Assembly (NCBI RefSeq): GCF_035998675.1
Contig: NZ_DASYHI010000006.1
Coordinates: forward strand, 1-64,000
Direction: 5' to 3'
DNA from: Telluribacter sp035998675
Lineage (GTDB): Bacteria; Bacteroidota; Bacteroidia; Cytophagales; Spirosomataceae
Length of the DNA: 64,000 nt
This document shows positions 33,902-42,941 of the stretch, piece by piece; the stretch's first letter is position 1; every line of letters starts with the position of its first letter. The notes under the pieces were generated by a model, which saw only the letters and a program-made list of their open reading frames with translations, searched no databases and was not told the DNA's origin. The position numbers and the translations under genes were made by a program.

Positions 33902-34441
33902 ATGACCCAGAAACGACTCATATTAAGTAGCCCGCTGCTGGAAATAATGACCAGCCGGTTGTGCCAGCAACTCATCGAAAGCCACCAGGACTTTTCGGAT
34001 TCGGTGGTGATGGGCCTGCAACCCCGGGGCATTTTTTTTGCCGAACGTATTGTAAAAGAACTCAGCCAGCGAATGGGGCAAATCATCCCGCTGGGGTACC
34101 TGGACGCCACCTTTTACCGTGATGATTTTCGTCGGCGCGAAGCGCCCCTGGTACCCAGCAAAACCCAGGTACCTTTCCTGCTGGAAAATAAAAATGTAAT
34201 ACTTATTGACGATGTAGTGGCTACGGGCCGAATGGTACGGGCCGCTCTGGACGCCATGACGGCCTTTGGCCGCCCGCAGCGCGTGGAGCTGCTGGTCCTG
34301 ATTGACCGCCGGTACAACCGCGACCTGCCCATAGAACCCGACTACGTGGGTATGCGGGTAAACACCCTGGATACACAGCGCGTTCAGGTGGAATGGAGCG
34401 AACAGGGATTCGATGCGGACCGAATCTGGTTGGTAGATTAA
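33902..34441 (+). CDS. pyrR: PyrR: pyrimidine operon regulator / uracil phosphoribosyltransferase
   Basis: A 179-residue type I phosphoribosyltransferase with the PRPP loop VILIDDVVATGRMVRAALDA near residue 100 and the start RLILSSPLLEIMTSRLCQQL. GLQPRGIFFAERI is the usual second motif. In Firmicutes the protein binds pyr mRNA leaders and also makes UMP. No other pyr gene is nearby. It is followed 15 bp later by an unrelated lipoprotein gene. A terminator-like leader precedes it. Confidence 0.9.
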   Translation: MTQKRLILSSPLLEIMTSRLCQQLIESHQDFSDSVVMGLQPRGIFFAERIVKELSQRMGQIIPLGYLDATFYRDDFRRREAPLVPSKTQVPFLLENKNVILIDDVVATGRMVRAALDAMTAFGRPQRVELLVLIDRRYNRDLPIEPDYVGMRVNTLDTQRVQVEWSEQGFDADRIWLVD

Positions 34442-34456
34442 TTTAACGTGGGCTTT

Positions 34457-35590
34457 ATGAAAGGAAATAACAGAATAAAGGGTATCTGGCTGCTAGGCTG
34501 GCTGGTGCTGGCGACAGCTTGTGAAAAACAGGAGTCGCGCCCGGCACTGACGGTACCTGCTACCTACAACGGCACGCAGTTCCGGTCCAACGCGGCCCAG
34601 GAACTGGCCCTGATTTCAAACCTGGAAAAGCTGGTGCTACTGGCGCGGCAGGGGCGTACCGGCAAGGAAGTAGGCGTAAGGGACCTGACGCTGGCCTTTA
34701 CTATCAGTAGTCCTGCGCTCAAAAACTACGCCACCGAATACTACATAAACCTTCTGCAGGGGGGAGACAACTACCTGCGCAGGCTGGCCGATGCCTCCGG
34801 CAAGGTATATACACCTGGAGTACCCAACGGTGGTACCGGCGGGGTATATGGCAGGTACCTGTTCGATGCTAACGGCGTGGAGCCTGAGCAAATTATTGGC
34901 AAAGGACTGCTGGGCGCGGCCCTGTACAATTATGGATTAAGGCTTTATACCCAAAACCCCAACCTGAACAACCCGGCCACCGCCGACCAGCTGCTGGCGC
35001 TGTATGGAGCTGGCCCAACTTTTACAAACAGTAGTAACGCGGTCAAACACCAAGCCCCCGACCGGGCCGTGGCCGCCTACGCCGCCGAACGGGACAAAAA
35101 TGATGGCAACGGCCTGTACAACCAGCTAAAAAACCACTTCCTGACCCTACAGGCAGCCTACGAAGCCGGTGCCGACTACCAAACCGAAAGAAACAAAGCT
35201 TTTGCGGATATACTGAATACCTGGGAACGGGTCCATGCCGCGACTGTTATCTACAACAGCCTCCGGATTCAGAGCCTGCTGAGTGTACCCAATCCGGATG
35301 AAAATACCCGGGCGGAGGCGCTGCACCTTTACAATGAAAACATCGGATTACTGAATGGATTCAGGACCGTACCCAACCTGCGCCTACAGGAAAACCAGCT
35401 GAACGAACTCCTTACGCTGCTGAACTTTCCGCCCACCGGCTCTCCGACGCCCTACCGGCTGCTGACCAGTACGGCGACTGAACTTCCTAAACTCACGCAG
35501 GTAGTAACCAGACTGAAGAGTATTTATGGCTTCACGGATCAGCAGATGGAGGATTTCGGTAAAAATTGGGTAGCGGAGCAAAACCGTTAA
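34457..35590 (+). CDS. Uncharacterised lipoprotein (DUF4856-like?)
   Basis: The 377-residue product has a lipoprotein signal ending LATAC (Cys22), then VPATYNGTQFRSNAAQELAL and long helical stretches. HAATVIYNSLRIQ and LHLYNENIGLLNGFR recall the helical metal-uptake-associated lipoproteins of Bacteroidota (DUF4856/imelysin-like), but I cannot confirm the family. The start at 34457 gives the correct signal peptide. It may be co-transcribed with pyrR, 15 bp upstream, although no functional link is evident. Confidence 0.65.
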   Translation: MKGNNRIKGIWLLGWLVLATACEKQESRPALTVPATYNGTQFRSNAAQELALISNLEKLVLLARQGRTGKEVGVRDLTLAFTISSPALKNYATEYYINLLQGGDNYLRRLADASGKVYTPGVPNGGTGGVYGRYLFDANGVEPEQIIGKGLLGAALYNYGLRLYTQNPNLNNPATADQLLALYGAGPTFTNSSNAVKHQAPDRAVAAYAAERDKNDGNGLYNQLKNHFLTLQAAYEAGADYQTERNKAFADILNTWERVHAATVIYNSLRIQSLLSVPNPDENTRAEALHLYNENIGLLNGFRTVPNLRLQENQLNELLTLLNFPPTGSPTPYRLLTSTATELPKLTQVVTRLKSIYGFTDQQMEDFGKNWVAEQNR

Positions 35591-35643
35591 CGACCAGCGG
35601 TAGTTTTTGCAAGAGTACTACCACCCCAACTACCTATATCTAA

Positions 35644-35871
35644 ATGTCACCTAATACGGGCAAATTTCTGATTATTATCGGGCTGCTGATTGCAGTGGTG
35701 GGCGTGCTGTTTTATTTCTTCCACGACAAGCTGAATTGGATCGGCCGCCTGCCCGGCGACATTCGGGTGGAACGCGAGGGATTTCGGTTTTATTTTCCGT
35801 TGGCTACCATGTTGCTGTTCAGCCTGCTGCTGAACCTGATCATCGTTTTGATCCGGAAGTTTTTTGGGTAG
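35644..35871 (+). CDS. DUF2905 family membrane protein
   Basis: A 75-residue protein with two membrane segments: GKFLIIIGLLIAVVGVLFYF and YFPLATMLLFSLLLNLIIVL. Between them lies the family signature LNWIGRLPGDIRVERE. The role of DUF2905 proteins is unknown. Its last 32 bp overlap the tail of the convergent gene at 35840. Confidence 0.88.
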   Translation: MSPNTGKFLIIIGLLIAVVGVLFYFFHDKLNWIGRLPGDIRVEREGFRFYFPLATMLLFSLLLNLIIVLIRKFFG

Positions 35872-37417
35872 ATGCCTCCCCGGTTGTTTTGGCTTTGCCA
35901 ATGTCTTCGGTCTTATACGCCAGCTTATTAATATAAAATACCTCCCGCGGCGTAGCTACCGTGGTTGCCTTTTCGTTGCCCAACTTCTGCACACCGTAGG
36001 CCAGGAAGTACTTGTCGTACCAGGCCGCCAGGCTGGCGTTATCGTTATAAAGTACCTTTTCGTTGTCAGAACTGGGTTCAAGATCAAATTTTTCACTTTC
36101 CACCACTACCTTTTCCCGCCGGATTACCTCAGTATGGATGCTGCCCTCCTGGGGGTAAGCCAGCACAAAATAGTCATCAACCCGGGTTAGCTGTACCATT
36201 TCCTGCAGTTCAAAACTTACCAGGTTCTTGATGGCGAAGCTGTTATCCCATTTGTACCGGCCGTTGCGGTCAAATCCACACACGATAGCGTGGGTATAAC
36301 GGTAGCCGTCCAGCGACTGGGAGTACTGGCGGCTCAGGCCGTTGATCATGGGGGGGCTCGATGACTTGTAGTTAGGATAGTATACTTCGGCCACCAGCAC
36401 TATTTCGTCTTCCGTCTGGATCAGGTTATGTACCAGCAGGCGGTACCGGAAGCGGTTTTCCTTGCCCATCGACTTACGCTTACCGAGGCGGTCCAGCATG
36501 CGCTGTTTTCGCTTGGGTTTCATGTAGTTGAAGAAATTCTGTAACTCCGAAAACTCAATAAACTGCGGTTCTTCGGGTTCGTTGTCCCGGATATGGGTAA
36601 TGTAAAGCCCCTGGGAGAAAGGCGTACAACCTATAGAATAGTTGCCAATCAGGTACGAATTATCGTCGTTAAGCGGCACAATCTGCCCGGAAATCAGGCT
36701 GTTACGCGAATCGCTCAATGTTGTGTTTTTAAGCAGCTTTCCGTCATAGTTATAGGTATGGATGGAAAACTGGCAGTTACCCTTCCGGAACGCGTAGGTA
36801 ATGACATTGATAATACCGTCCTGCTCGTTGATATCTATATTGTTGATCTCCATGTTGCGCTCGTACAGGCCCGGTAGTACGCGGGTAGTACGGTCAAAGA
36901 ACGAATGAACCAGCACCACCGGGCGGTTGCGGTAGTAACCTGCTATCAGGGCTTTACTACCCAGAACTTTAAACTGGTGTACATCCACGTTAGCCAGCAG
37001 GTCGCCCCGGTGAAAGTCCAGCTCGCCCCTTTCCAGGTCCAGCTGCAGAAACATGTAGTGATCGGTATCGGGTTCGGCAAACAGCCAGTAGGCGTAGTAC
37101 TGGCTCTGGTAGGCCATGACGGGTATGTAGCGGTAGTCCAGGCTATATTCCCGCGACCAGACGGGTTTCAGGTCGGTATCGTACTTGGCAAAAACCCAGT
37201 GTTCATTGCGGGTATGCGCAAACTCGTTGCGGCGAATCACCACCAGGGCTCCTTTTTCCCCTAACGAAAACACCTCATGCTGCTCTTCCAGGGTATTGGC
37301 AATGGATATTTCCAGGCGCTGGGCTTGTTCCAGCTGCGCCAGGGCTTTCTGGTACGAAAGGAGTAAAACCGGCAGCACAATCCAAAGCCCTATCGTCCGA
37401 ATGTTAATTATTTTCAT
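35840..37417 (-). CDS. Large secreted protein of unknown function, propeller-like
   Basis: A 525-residue protein with a signal peptide (LWIVLPVLLLSYQKALAQ). The body is a series of beta-rich blocks with Trp/Tyr (HWVFAKYDTDLKPVWSREY, YYAYWLFAEPDTDHYMFLQ, KYFLAYGVQKLG), as in beta-propellers. The C-terminus is a Thr/Ser/Lys tail. No catalytic motif is visible and I do not recognise the family. Its end overlaps the DUF2905 gene tail to tail by 32 bp; the overlap encodes only its unstructured tail. Confidence 0.7.
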   Translation of the reverse strand: MKIINIRTIGLWIVLPVLLLSYQKALAQLEQAQRLEISIANTLEEQHEVFSLGEKGALVVIRRNEFAHTRNEHWVFAKYDTDLKPVWSREYSLDYRYIPVMAYQSQYYAYWLFAEPDTDHYMFLQLDLERGELDFHRGDLLANVDVHQFKVLGSKALIAGYYRNRPVVLVHSFFDRTTRVLPGLYERNMEINNIDINEQDGIINVITYAFRKGNCQFSIHTYNYDGKLLKNTTLSDSRNSLISGQIVPLNDDNSYLIGNYSIGCTPFSQGLYITHIRDNEPEEPQFIEFSELQNFFNYMKPKRKQRMLDRLGKRKSMGKENRFRYRLLVHNLIQTEDEIVLVAEVYYPNYKSSSPPMINGLSRQYSQSLDGYRYTHAIVCGFDRNGRYKWDNSFAIKNLVSFELQEMVQLTRVDDYFVLAYPQEGSIHTEVIRREKVVVESEKFDLEPSSDNEKVLYNDNASLAAWYDKYFLAYGVQKLGNEKATTVATPREVFYINKLAYKTEDIGKAKTTGEASTQKTSGSKR

Positions 37418-37545
37418 AGGAATGCCTGAACAGAATTTTCAGCGGAATCTATTCTTCTACCGAAATATACAAAATCTCACTGACTCCTAAACCCAAATTC
37501 CTGAATAAGGTTAGCATTGGGTTCGGCACAGACTTATTTTTAGCC

Positions 37546-37553
37546 TACTTTTG
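37546..37553 (+). promoter_or_regulatory. -7 box of argS
   Basis: TACTTTTG matches TAnnTTTG exactly, about 90 bp upstream of the chosen argS start. The -33 position has no good TTTG. Confidence 0.4.
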
Positions 37554-37644
37554 TATCTTGAAACGCTGTGCAGCAGTATAACGCATATAAATGCAACATC
37601 ATGTTCCCGGGAGCATGAATCTTCCTTATTTCAATAAAAACAAC

Positions 37645-39423
37645 ATGACTATTGAAGCTACGCTGAAAAACAACATCCGTCAGGCTATTCAGGAATGTTT
37701 TCAGACCTCCGTGGAGGAAATAATACTACAACCTACCAAAAAAGAATTCGAAGGCTTCTATACATTTGTTACGTTTCCCTTGACCAAGCCGCTCCGCCGC
37801 TCTCCCGTCGAGATTGGAGAAACTATAGGTACCTACCTCACCGGGAACTCCTCCGTGGTCAGTAGTTATAATGTGGTTCAGGGCTTTCTGAACATCAGCC
37901 TCAGCAATAGTACCTGGTTGGACCTCTTACAAAAGATAAGTACCGACCCGGCTTTTGGTACCTTTCCGGCCAACGGGCAGTCGGTGATGGTGGAGTTTTC
38001 GTCGCCCAATACCAACAAGCCGCTGCACCTGGGTCACCTTCGCAACAACTTTCTGGGTAGTTCGGTGGCCCGTATTCTGGCGGCCAACGGCTACGAAGTA
38101 GTCAAAACCTGCCTGGTCAACGACCGGGGCGTGCATATCTGTAAGTCCATGCTGGCCTACCGCGAGTTAGGCGGCCACGAAACGCCCGAAACGGCCGGCC
38201 TGAAAGGCGACCATCTGGCGGGTAAGTACTACGTAGAATTTGACCGGGAGTACAAGCGGCAGATCAATGAGCTGGTAGCGCAGGGCATGGGCGAGGAGGA
38301 AGCGGCCAAAAAAGCCCCCTGGATACTGGAAGCCCACCAGTTGCTGCTCAAATGGGAACAGGGCGATGCCGAAACCGTAGCGTTATGGCGGAAAATGAAC
38401 GGCTGGGTGTACGAAGGCTTTAACCAGACTTACGACAAAATAGGGGTCCATTTCGACAAGACCTACTACGAGTCAGACACCTACCTGCTGGGAAAGGATA
38501 TTATTGATGAGGGCTTAAAGCAGGGCGTTTTTTATAAAAAAGAAGACGGCTCGGTATGGATTGACCTGACCGAAGAAGGACTCGACCAGAAGCTCGTGCT
38601 GCGCGGTGATGGTACCTCGGTGTACATTACCCAGGACCTGGGTACTACCGAATTAAAGTACCAGGACTTCCACAACGACCGCTATATATGGGTAGTTGGC
38701 AACGAGCAGGACTACCACTTCAACGTACTTTTTGCCATTCTGAAACGACTTGGCCGCAGCTACGCCGAAGGCTGCTACCACCTCAGCTACGGCATGGTAG
38801 ACCTGCCCACCGGCAAAATGAAGTCACGCGAAGGTACCGTGGTGGACGCCGACGACCTGATCCGGGAAATGTACGAAACCGCCGAAAACCGCACCCGTGA
38901 ACTGGGTAAAATCGAGGATTTTAACGGCGAAGAGGCCCGGCAACTGTACCACACGCTGGCCCTGGGGGCCCTTAAGTACTACCTGCTGAAAGTGGACCCT
39001 AAAAAACGGATGCTCTTTAACCCCGAAGAATCCATTGATTTTCAGGGACATACCGGACCGTTTATCCAGTACACCTACGCCCGGGTCCGTTCTATTCTGC
39101 GCAAAGCCGAGCAGTCAGGTATCCAGGCTCAGGTACCTGCCGACTACGCGGCAGTACACCCGGCCGAGCAGGAGGTTATCTTCTACCTGTCGCTGTACCC
39201 CGCACGGGTAAAAGCGGCCGGGGAAGAGTTTGCCCCCTCTATTATTTCGCTCTATGCTTTTGAACTGGCCAAGGTTTACAATCAGTTTTACGCCGAGTTG
39301 TCCATCTTTGCCGATCCCGATCCCCAGGCGGTGCAGTTACGGGTAGCTTTGTCGGCCGCCGTAGCCGAAACAATCCGTCATGCCATGGGGTTATTGGGCA
39401 TAGAAGTACCGGAAAAAATGTAA
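37645..39423 (+). CDS. argS: Arginyl-tRNA synthetase
   Basis: Charges tRNA-Arg. The 592-residue class I enzyme has the HIGH motif as NKPLHLGHLRNNFLG near residue 125 and, in place of KMSKS, the divergent GKMKSREGTVV, which is common in ArgS. An N-terminal tRNA-contact domain and a C-terminal DALR domain (TYARVRSILRKAE) are present. The start at 37645 (MTIEATLKNNIRQAIQ) is preferred; the upstream ATGs at 37591 and 37615 add a tail not typical of the family. Confidence 0.97.
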   Translation: MTIEATLKNNIRQAIQECFQTSVEEIILQPTKKEFEGFYTFVTFPLTKPLRRSPVEIGETIGTYLTGNSSVVSSYNVVQGFLNISLSNSTWLDLLQKISTDPAFGTFPANGQSVMVEFSSPNTNKPLHLGHLRNNFLGSSVARILAANGYEVVKTCLVNDRGVHICKSMLAYRELGGHETPETAGLKGDHLAGKYYVEFDREYKRQINELVAQGMGEEEAAKKAPWILEAHQLLLKWEQGDAETVALWRKMNGWVYEGFNQTYDKIGVHFDKTYYESDTYLLGKDIIDEGLKQGVFYKKEDGSVWIDLTEEGLDQKLVLRGDGTSVYITQDLGTTELKYQDFHNDRYIWVVGNEQDYHFNVLFAILKRLGRSYAEGCYHLSYGMVDLPTGKMKSREGTVVDADDLIREMYETAENRTRELGKIEDFNGEEARQLYHTLALGALKYYLLKVDPKKRMLFNPEESIDFQGHTGPFIQYTYARVRSILRKAEQSGIQAQVPADYAAVHPAEQEVIFYLSLYPARVKAAGEEFAPSIISLYAFELAKVYNQFYAELSIFADPDPQAVQLRVALSAAVAETIRHAMGLLGIEVPEKM

Positions 39424-39510
39424 GTAGTTGTCAGCTTATTAGTAGCTGCTTTTCTCCAGTCTGTGTCTGGAAGTACCGAATAAAAAACACCCTTAATCCC
39501 TTTGCCAACG

Positions 39511-40095
39511 ATGCAGTTTGTTAAATCAGTTATCATTATGTTGTTTTCCCTGATTTCAGGATTTTTTGCTAATAAAAAGGAAATAAAATTGAGACCCCAG
39601 CATACCGTAGAAGCTCCCGCTACCCTATATGACTTCAAAATGGCTACCCTGATTGGAGAAGATATTATTGACTTTAGTAAGTACAAGGGCAAGAAAGTAG
39701 TCCTTATTAATGTCGCTTCCGAATGTGGTTTTACGCCCCAATACGCCGACTGGCAGGCATTCCACGAAAAGTACGGCAAGAATATAGTAGTACTGGGTTT
39801 TCCGGCCAACAACTTCGGCGGACAGGAACCGGGCAGTGAGCAGGAAATAGCTACCTTCTGCCAGAAAAACTACGGGGTAACCTTTCAGCTTTTTGACAAA
39901 ATAAGCGTGGCGGGCAGTGACCAGCATCCGCTGTACAAGTGGCTGTCGACCAAAAGCCTGAACGGCTGGAACGACAAGGCTCCCAGCTGGAACTTCTGTA
40001 AGTACGTCGTTAACGAAAAAGGCCAGCTCACGCACTTCTTCGCCTCCGCCGTGAAGCCCACCGACCCTGAGTTTAAAAAAGCAGTAGGATTATAG
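39511..40095 (+). CDS. Glutathione-peroxidase-like thiol peroxidase
   Basis: A 194-residue peroxidase with an N-terminal hydrophobic segment (VIIMLFSLISGFFA) that may export or anchor it. The active site is LINVASECGFTPQY with peroxidatic Cys72, followed by GFPANNFGGQEPGS (with the catalytic Gln/Asn) and WNFCKYVVNEKG. Bacterial members with Cys and not selenocysteine usually use thioredoxin. The start at 39511 is chosen over the TTG at 39502. Confidence 0.93.
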   Translation: MQFVKSVIIMLFSLISGFFANKKEIKLRPQHTVEAPATLYDFKMATLIGEDIIDFSKYKGKKVVLINVASECGFTPQYADWQAFHEKYGKNIVVLGFPANNFGGQEPGSEQEIATFCQKNYGVTFQLFDKISVAGSDQHPLYKWLSTKSLNGWNDKAPSWNFCKYVVNEKGQLTHFFASAVKPTDPEFKKAVGL

Positions 40096-40102
40096 TACCT
40101 TT

Positions 40103-40137
40103 AAAAGCTTACTGCCTACAGCCTAAAGCATATAGCC
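40103..40137 (+). repeat. Period-7 repeat upstream of menA
   Basis: Adjoining heptamers AAAAGCT, TACTGCC, TACAGCC, TAAAGCA and TATAGCC lie 6-40 bp before ATG 40144. The consensus TAnAGCC recalls the array before the GNAT gene at 21011. Confidence 0.5.
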
Positions 40138-40143
40138 TCTGAA

Positions 40144-41040
40144 ATGAACTCCTGGATTCATGCGGCCCGTCCGCGTACGTTGCCCCTGGCACTTTCGTGC
40201 ATCCTGATGGGTAGCTTTCTGGCCGCCGGTCACGGGTTATTCAGCTGGCCGGTGGCGCTGCTGAGTGCGCTCACAACTATTTTTCTGCAGGTACTTTCTA
40301 ACTTTGCCAACGACTACGGCGACGCTGTCAACGGCAAGGACACTGACCTGCGGCAGGGACCGCGCCGGGCGGTGCAGGCGGGCCAGATTACCGCCGGTGC
40401 TATGCTACGTGCCATTATTATATTTTCTGCGCTGTCGCTGCTGACGGGTTTAAGCCTGCTGTATTTCGCTTTACAGAATGCACCCGCCAATACGTTCTGG
40501 GTTTTTCTGGGGATGGGACTGGCCTGCATCGCGGCGGCTATTACCTACACCGCCGGTAAGCGTCCTTACGGCTACGTCGGGCTGGGCGACCTGTCGGTCC
40601 TTATCTTCTTTGGTTGGGTGGGGGTACTGGGTAGCTACTACCTGCACACGCTGGTTTGGAACTGGAACCTGTTTCTGCCCGCTACCAGCTGCGGGCTGTT
40701 CGCGGTGGCGGTTTTGAATATTAATAATATCAGGGATATTGAATCGGACCGGGCTACGGGTAAGAATTCCATTCCGGTCCGGCTGGGACGCGACCGCGCC
40801 GTGCGCTATCACTGGGCCATCCTGACGCTGGGTATGGGTTGTATTCTGATGTATACCCTCCTCAACTACACGCATTTTACCCAACTCCTGTTCCTGCTCA
40901 GCTTCCCGCTATTTATCCGCAACGGCCTGGCCGTATCGCGTCTCAGCAAGGCCAGCGAACTGGACCCCTACCTCAAACAAATGGCCCTCTCTACGCTCTT
41001 GTTCGTGGTGCTGTTCGGGATTGGGGTGGTGGTGGTGTAA
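40144..41040 (+). CDS. menA: 1,4-dihydroxy-2-naphthoate polyprenyltransferase
   Basis: Attaches the isoprenoid tail in menaquinone synthesis, in the inner membrane. The 298-residue protein has about eight membrane segments, the first Asp-rich motif NDYGDAVNGKDTD near residue 60 and the second NNIRDIESDRATGKNS near residue 195, with ARPRTLPLAL at the N-terminus as is standard for MenA. It supplies the quinol for the cytochrome bd oxidase encoded earlier in the window. Confidence 0.95.
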   Translation: MNSWIHAARPRTLPLALSCILMGSFLAAGHGLFSWPVALLSALTTIFLQVLSNFANDYGDAVNGKDTDLRQGPRRAVQAGQITAGAMLRAIIIFSALSLLTGLSLLYFALQNAPANTFWVFLGMGLACIAAAITYTAGKRPYGYVGLGDLSVLIFFGWVGVLGSYYLHTLVWNWNLFLPATSCGLFAVAVLNINNIRDIESDRATGKNSIPVRLGRDRAVRYHWAILTLGMGCILMYTLLNYTHFTQLLFLLSFPLFIRNGLAVSRLSKASELDPYLKQMALSTLLFVVLFGIGVVVV

Positions 41041-41317
41041 TAGCACTCCGCCGAATTTCTCCAACTGATTTTTATTTTTATGAGAAATAAACACCATCAT
41101 CTCCATCCAGACTTCCTTTATATTAGTACAAGCGAAAGACTTACTTTGTTGCTTTTTCAACTTGCTCTGGTTGAAGTACCTGTACTTCAGCGCTTAGTTG
41201 CATGGTACTTTAATTAAGCTCTTCCCTAATCAGTCATATGCCCCGCTTTTACAAGGTATTTAACCGCCCGTCCCAAACGGATGGACGGTTTACGCCGGAT
41301 ACCGTAATATTGATACT

Positions 41318-42844
41318 ATGAAAATGAATAAATACATGATTTACTTTCGGAAAATAATGGGTATGCTGTTACTGGTAACAGCCAGCTTTGTCGTTGCCAA
41401 TGCGCAGGGACGAGTAACCCTTCAGGATCAACCCAACGCAACGGTTAATCTGGACGAACCCCTGGATCTGGAAGAAAGCATTGGTATTGCGCTGCGAAAC
41501 AATCCCCAGCTCAAACAGGCCGAGCTTCAGGTACAGTCGAACGGAAACATTTACGAGCAGTCGAAGTGGCAGCGCTGGCCGAGTCTGAGTTTTTCGGCCT
41601 CGCAGGGCTTTAGCCTGGGCCGTAACGTTGACCCTTTTACCAACCAGTTTGTTCAGCAGAACATCGCCTTTAACAACTACCAGTTGGGCAGCAGCGTGGT
41701 GCTGTTCGGCGGCTTTCAAACGCAGAACACTATCAAGCAGAATAGTCTTACATTACAGGCCAGCCAGAAAGACCTGGCGGCCACCCGCAACGATGTCATG
41801 CTGAATGTGGCCCTGGGGTACCTACAGGTACTTAGCAACCAGGAGCTCATAGAAGTAGCTCGCCAGCAGGTAGAAGCTACCCGGCTCCAGCTGGAGCGTA
41901 GCCAGCGACTGGTACAGGCCGGCTCCCTGGCCGAAAGTGCTTTGTTTGACCTGAGAGCGCAACAGGCCAACGACGAACTGTCGCTGGTAAATGCCCAGAA
42001 CAACCTGGAGTCGGCCCAACTCTCGCTCAAGCAAGTGATGAACCTGCCGGGCAACCAGGAAATCAGGGTGGAGCCCATGAACGTGGGGGACCCCAGCCTG
42101 CGGGCCTACGACGCCACGGTTCAGGAGATTTTTGAAACGGCCATCCAGAACCTGCCCCAGATGCAGGCGGCAAAGTTGCGCACGGCGGCCGCCGCTCAGG
42201 CCGTAGAAGTAGCCCGGGGTGCCCGGCTCCCTACGCTGCTATTGAACGGTGGTGTGAATACTGCCTACTCCAGCGCCGCCCCCCGCGAGCGTTTTGTGGC
42301 TGACGGTAGCGGTAGCCGTACCATGGAAGTACCTTCCGCCTCTCGCTTTATCATGACCAATGGAATACGGGTACCGGTCGTTGATGTCGTGACCATTCCC
42401 AACGGGGCCGTTCGTCAGTTTGGGTACTTTGACCAGTTAGACTTTAACCGCAACGCTTCCTTTAACTTTAGTCTGCGGGTACCCATATTTACCAATTACC
42501 AGACCAGGTACCAGATTTCAAACGCACGTATCCAGCAGATGAATACCGAGTACCAGGGACAAATTGTGTTGCTGCAGATTCGTCAGAATGTGGAGCAGGC
42601 GTACATCGACATGTCCAACTCCGCCAAGCGGTACGTGGCTACGCTCAATCAGGTACAGGCCCAGGCGGAAGCGTTCCGGGTGGCCGAAAGCCGGTTTGGC
42701 GTGGGTGCCATTAACTCGGCTGAATACAACATTGCCAAGGCCAACCTGGACCGTTCCAGAGCCAACCTGGTCCAGACCAAGTACGATTATGTGTTTCGTA
42801 CTAAAATTCTGGATTTCTACATGAACCGCCCCCTGACCGAATAA
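41318..42844 (+). CDS. TolC family outer-membrane efflux protein
   Basis: A 508-residue TolC-like channel with a signal peptide (LLLVTASFVVANAQ). Two similar helical halves are visible: LEESIGIALRNNPQLKQAELQV and a second set around EIFETAIQNLPQMQAAKLR. Long Gln/Ala-rich coiled-coil stretches such as VEATRLQLERSQRLVQAGS build the periplasmic tunnel. It is 97 bp upstream of the matching membrane-fusion gene, so both form one export unit. Confidence 0.92.
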   Translation: MKMNKYMIYFRKIMGMLLLVTASFVVANAQGRVTLQDQPNATVNLDEPLDLEESIGIALRNNPQLKQAELQVQSNGNIYEQSKWQRWPSLSFSASQGFSLGRNVDPFTNQFVQQNIAFNNYQLGSSVVLFGGFQTQNTIKQNSLTLQASQKDLAATRNDVMLNVALGYLQVLSNQELIEVARQQVEATRLQLERSQRLVQAGSLAESALFDLRAQQANDELSLVNAQNNLESAQLSLKQVMNLPGNQEIRVEPMNVGDPSLRAYDATVQEIFETAIQNLPQMQAAKLRTAAAAQAVEVARGARLPTLLLNGGVNTAYSSAAPRERFVADGSGSRTMEVPSASRFIMTNGIRVPVVDVVTIPNGAVRQFGYFDQLDFNRNASFNFSLRVPIFTNYQTRYQISNARIQQMNTEYQGQIVLLQIRQNVEQAYIDMSNSAKRYVATLNQVQAQAEAFRVAESRFGVGAINSAEYNIAKANLDRSRANLVQTKYDYVFRTKILDFYMNRPLTE

Positions 42845-42941
42845 CGGGGCCGCGCATTACAGACTACTTTTCTTTTAACAACTTTTACCAATTGCGGGCT
42901 GCTTCGGCGCTCCCACCTTTATCTTTTTAACTTGTAAAATT

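Noticed and set aside
38815..38850. ArgS thought defective because KMSKS is missing
   Set aside because: GKMKSREG-type motifs are common in functional arginyl-tRNA synthetases.
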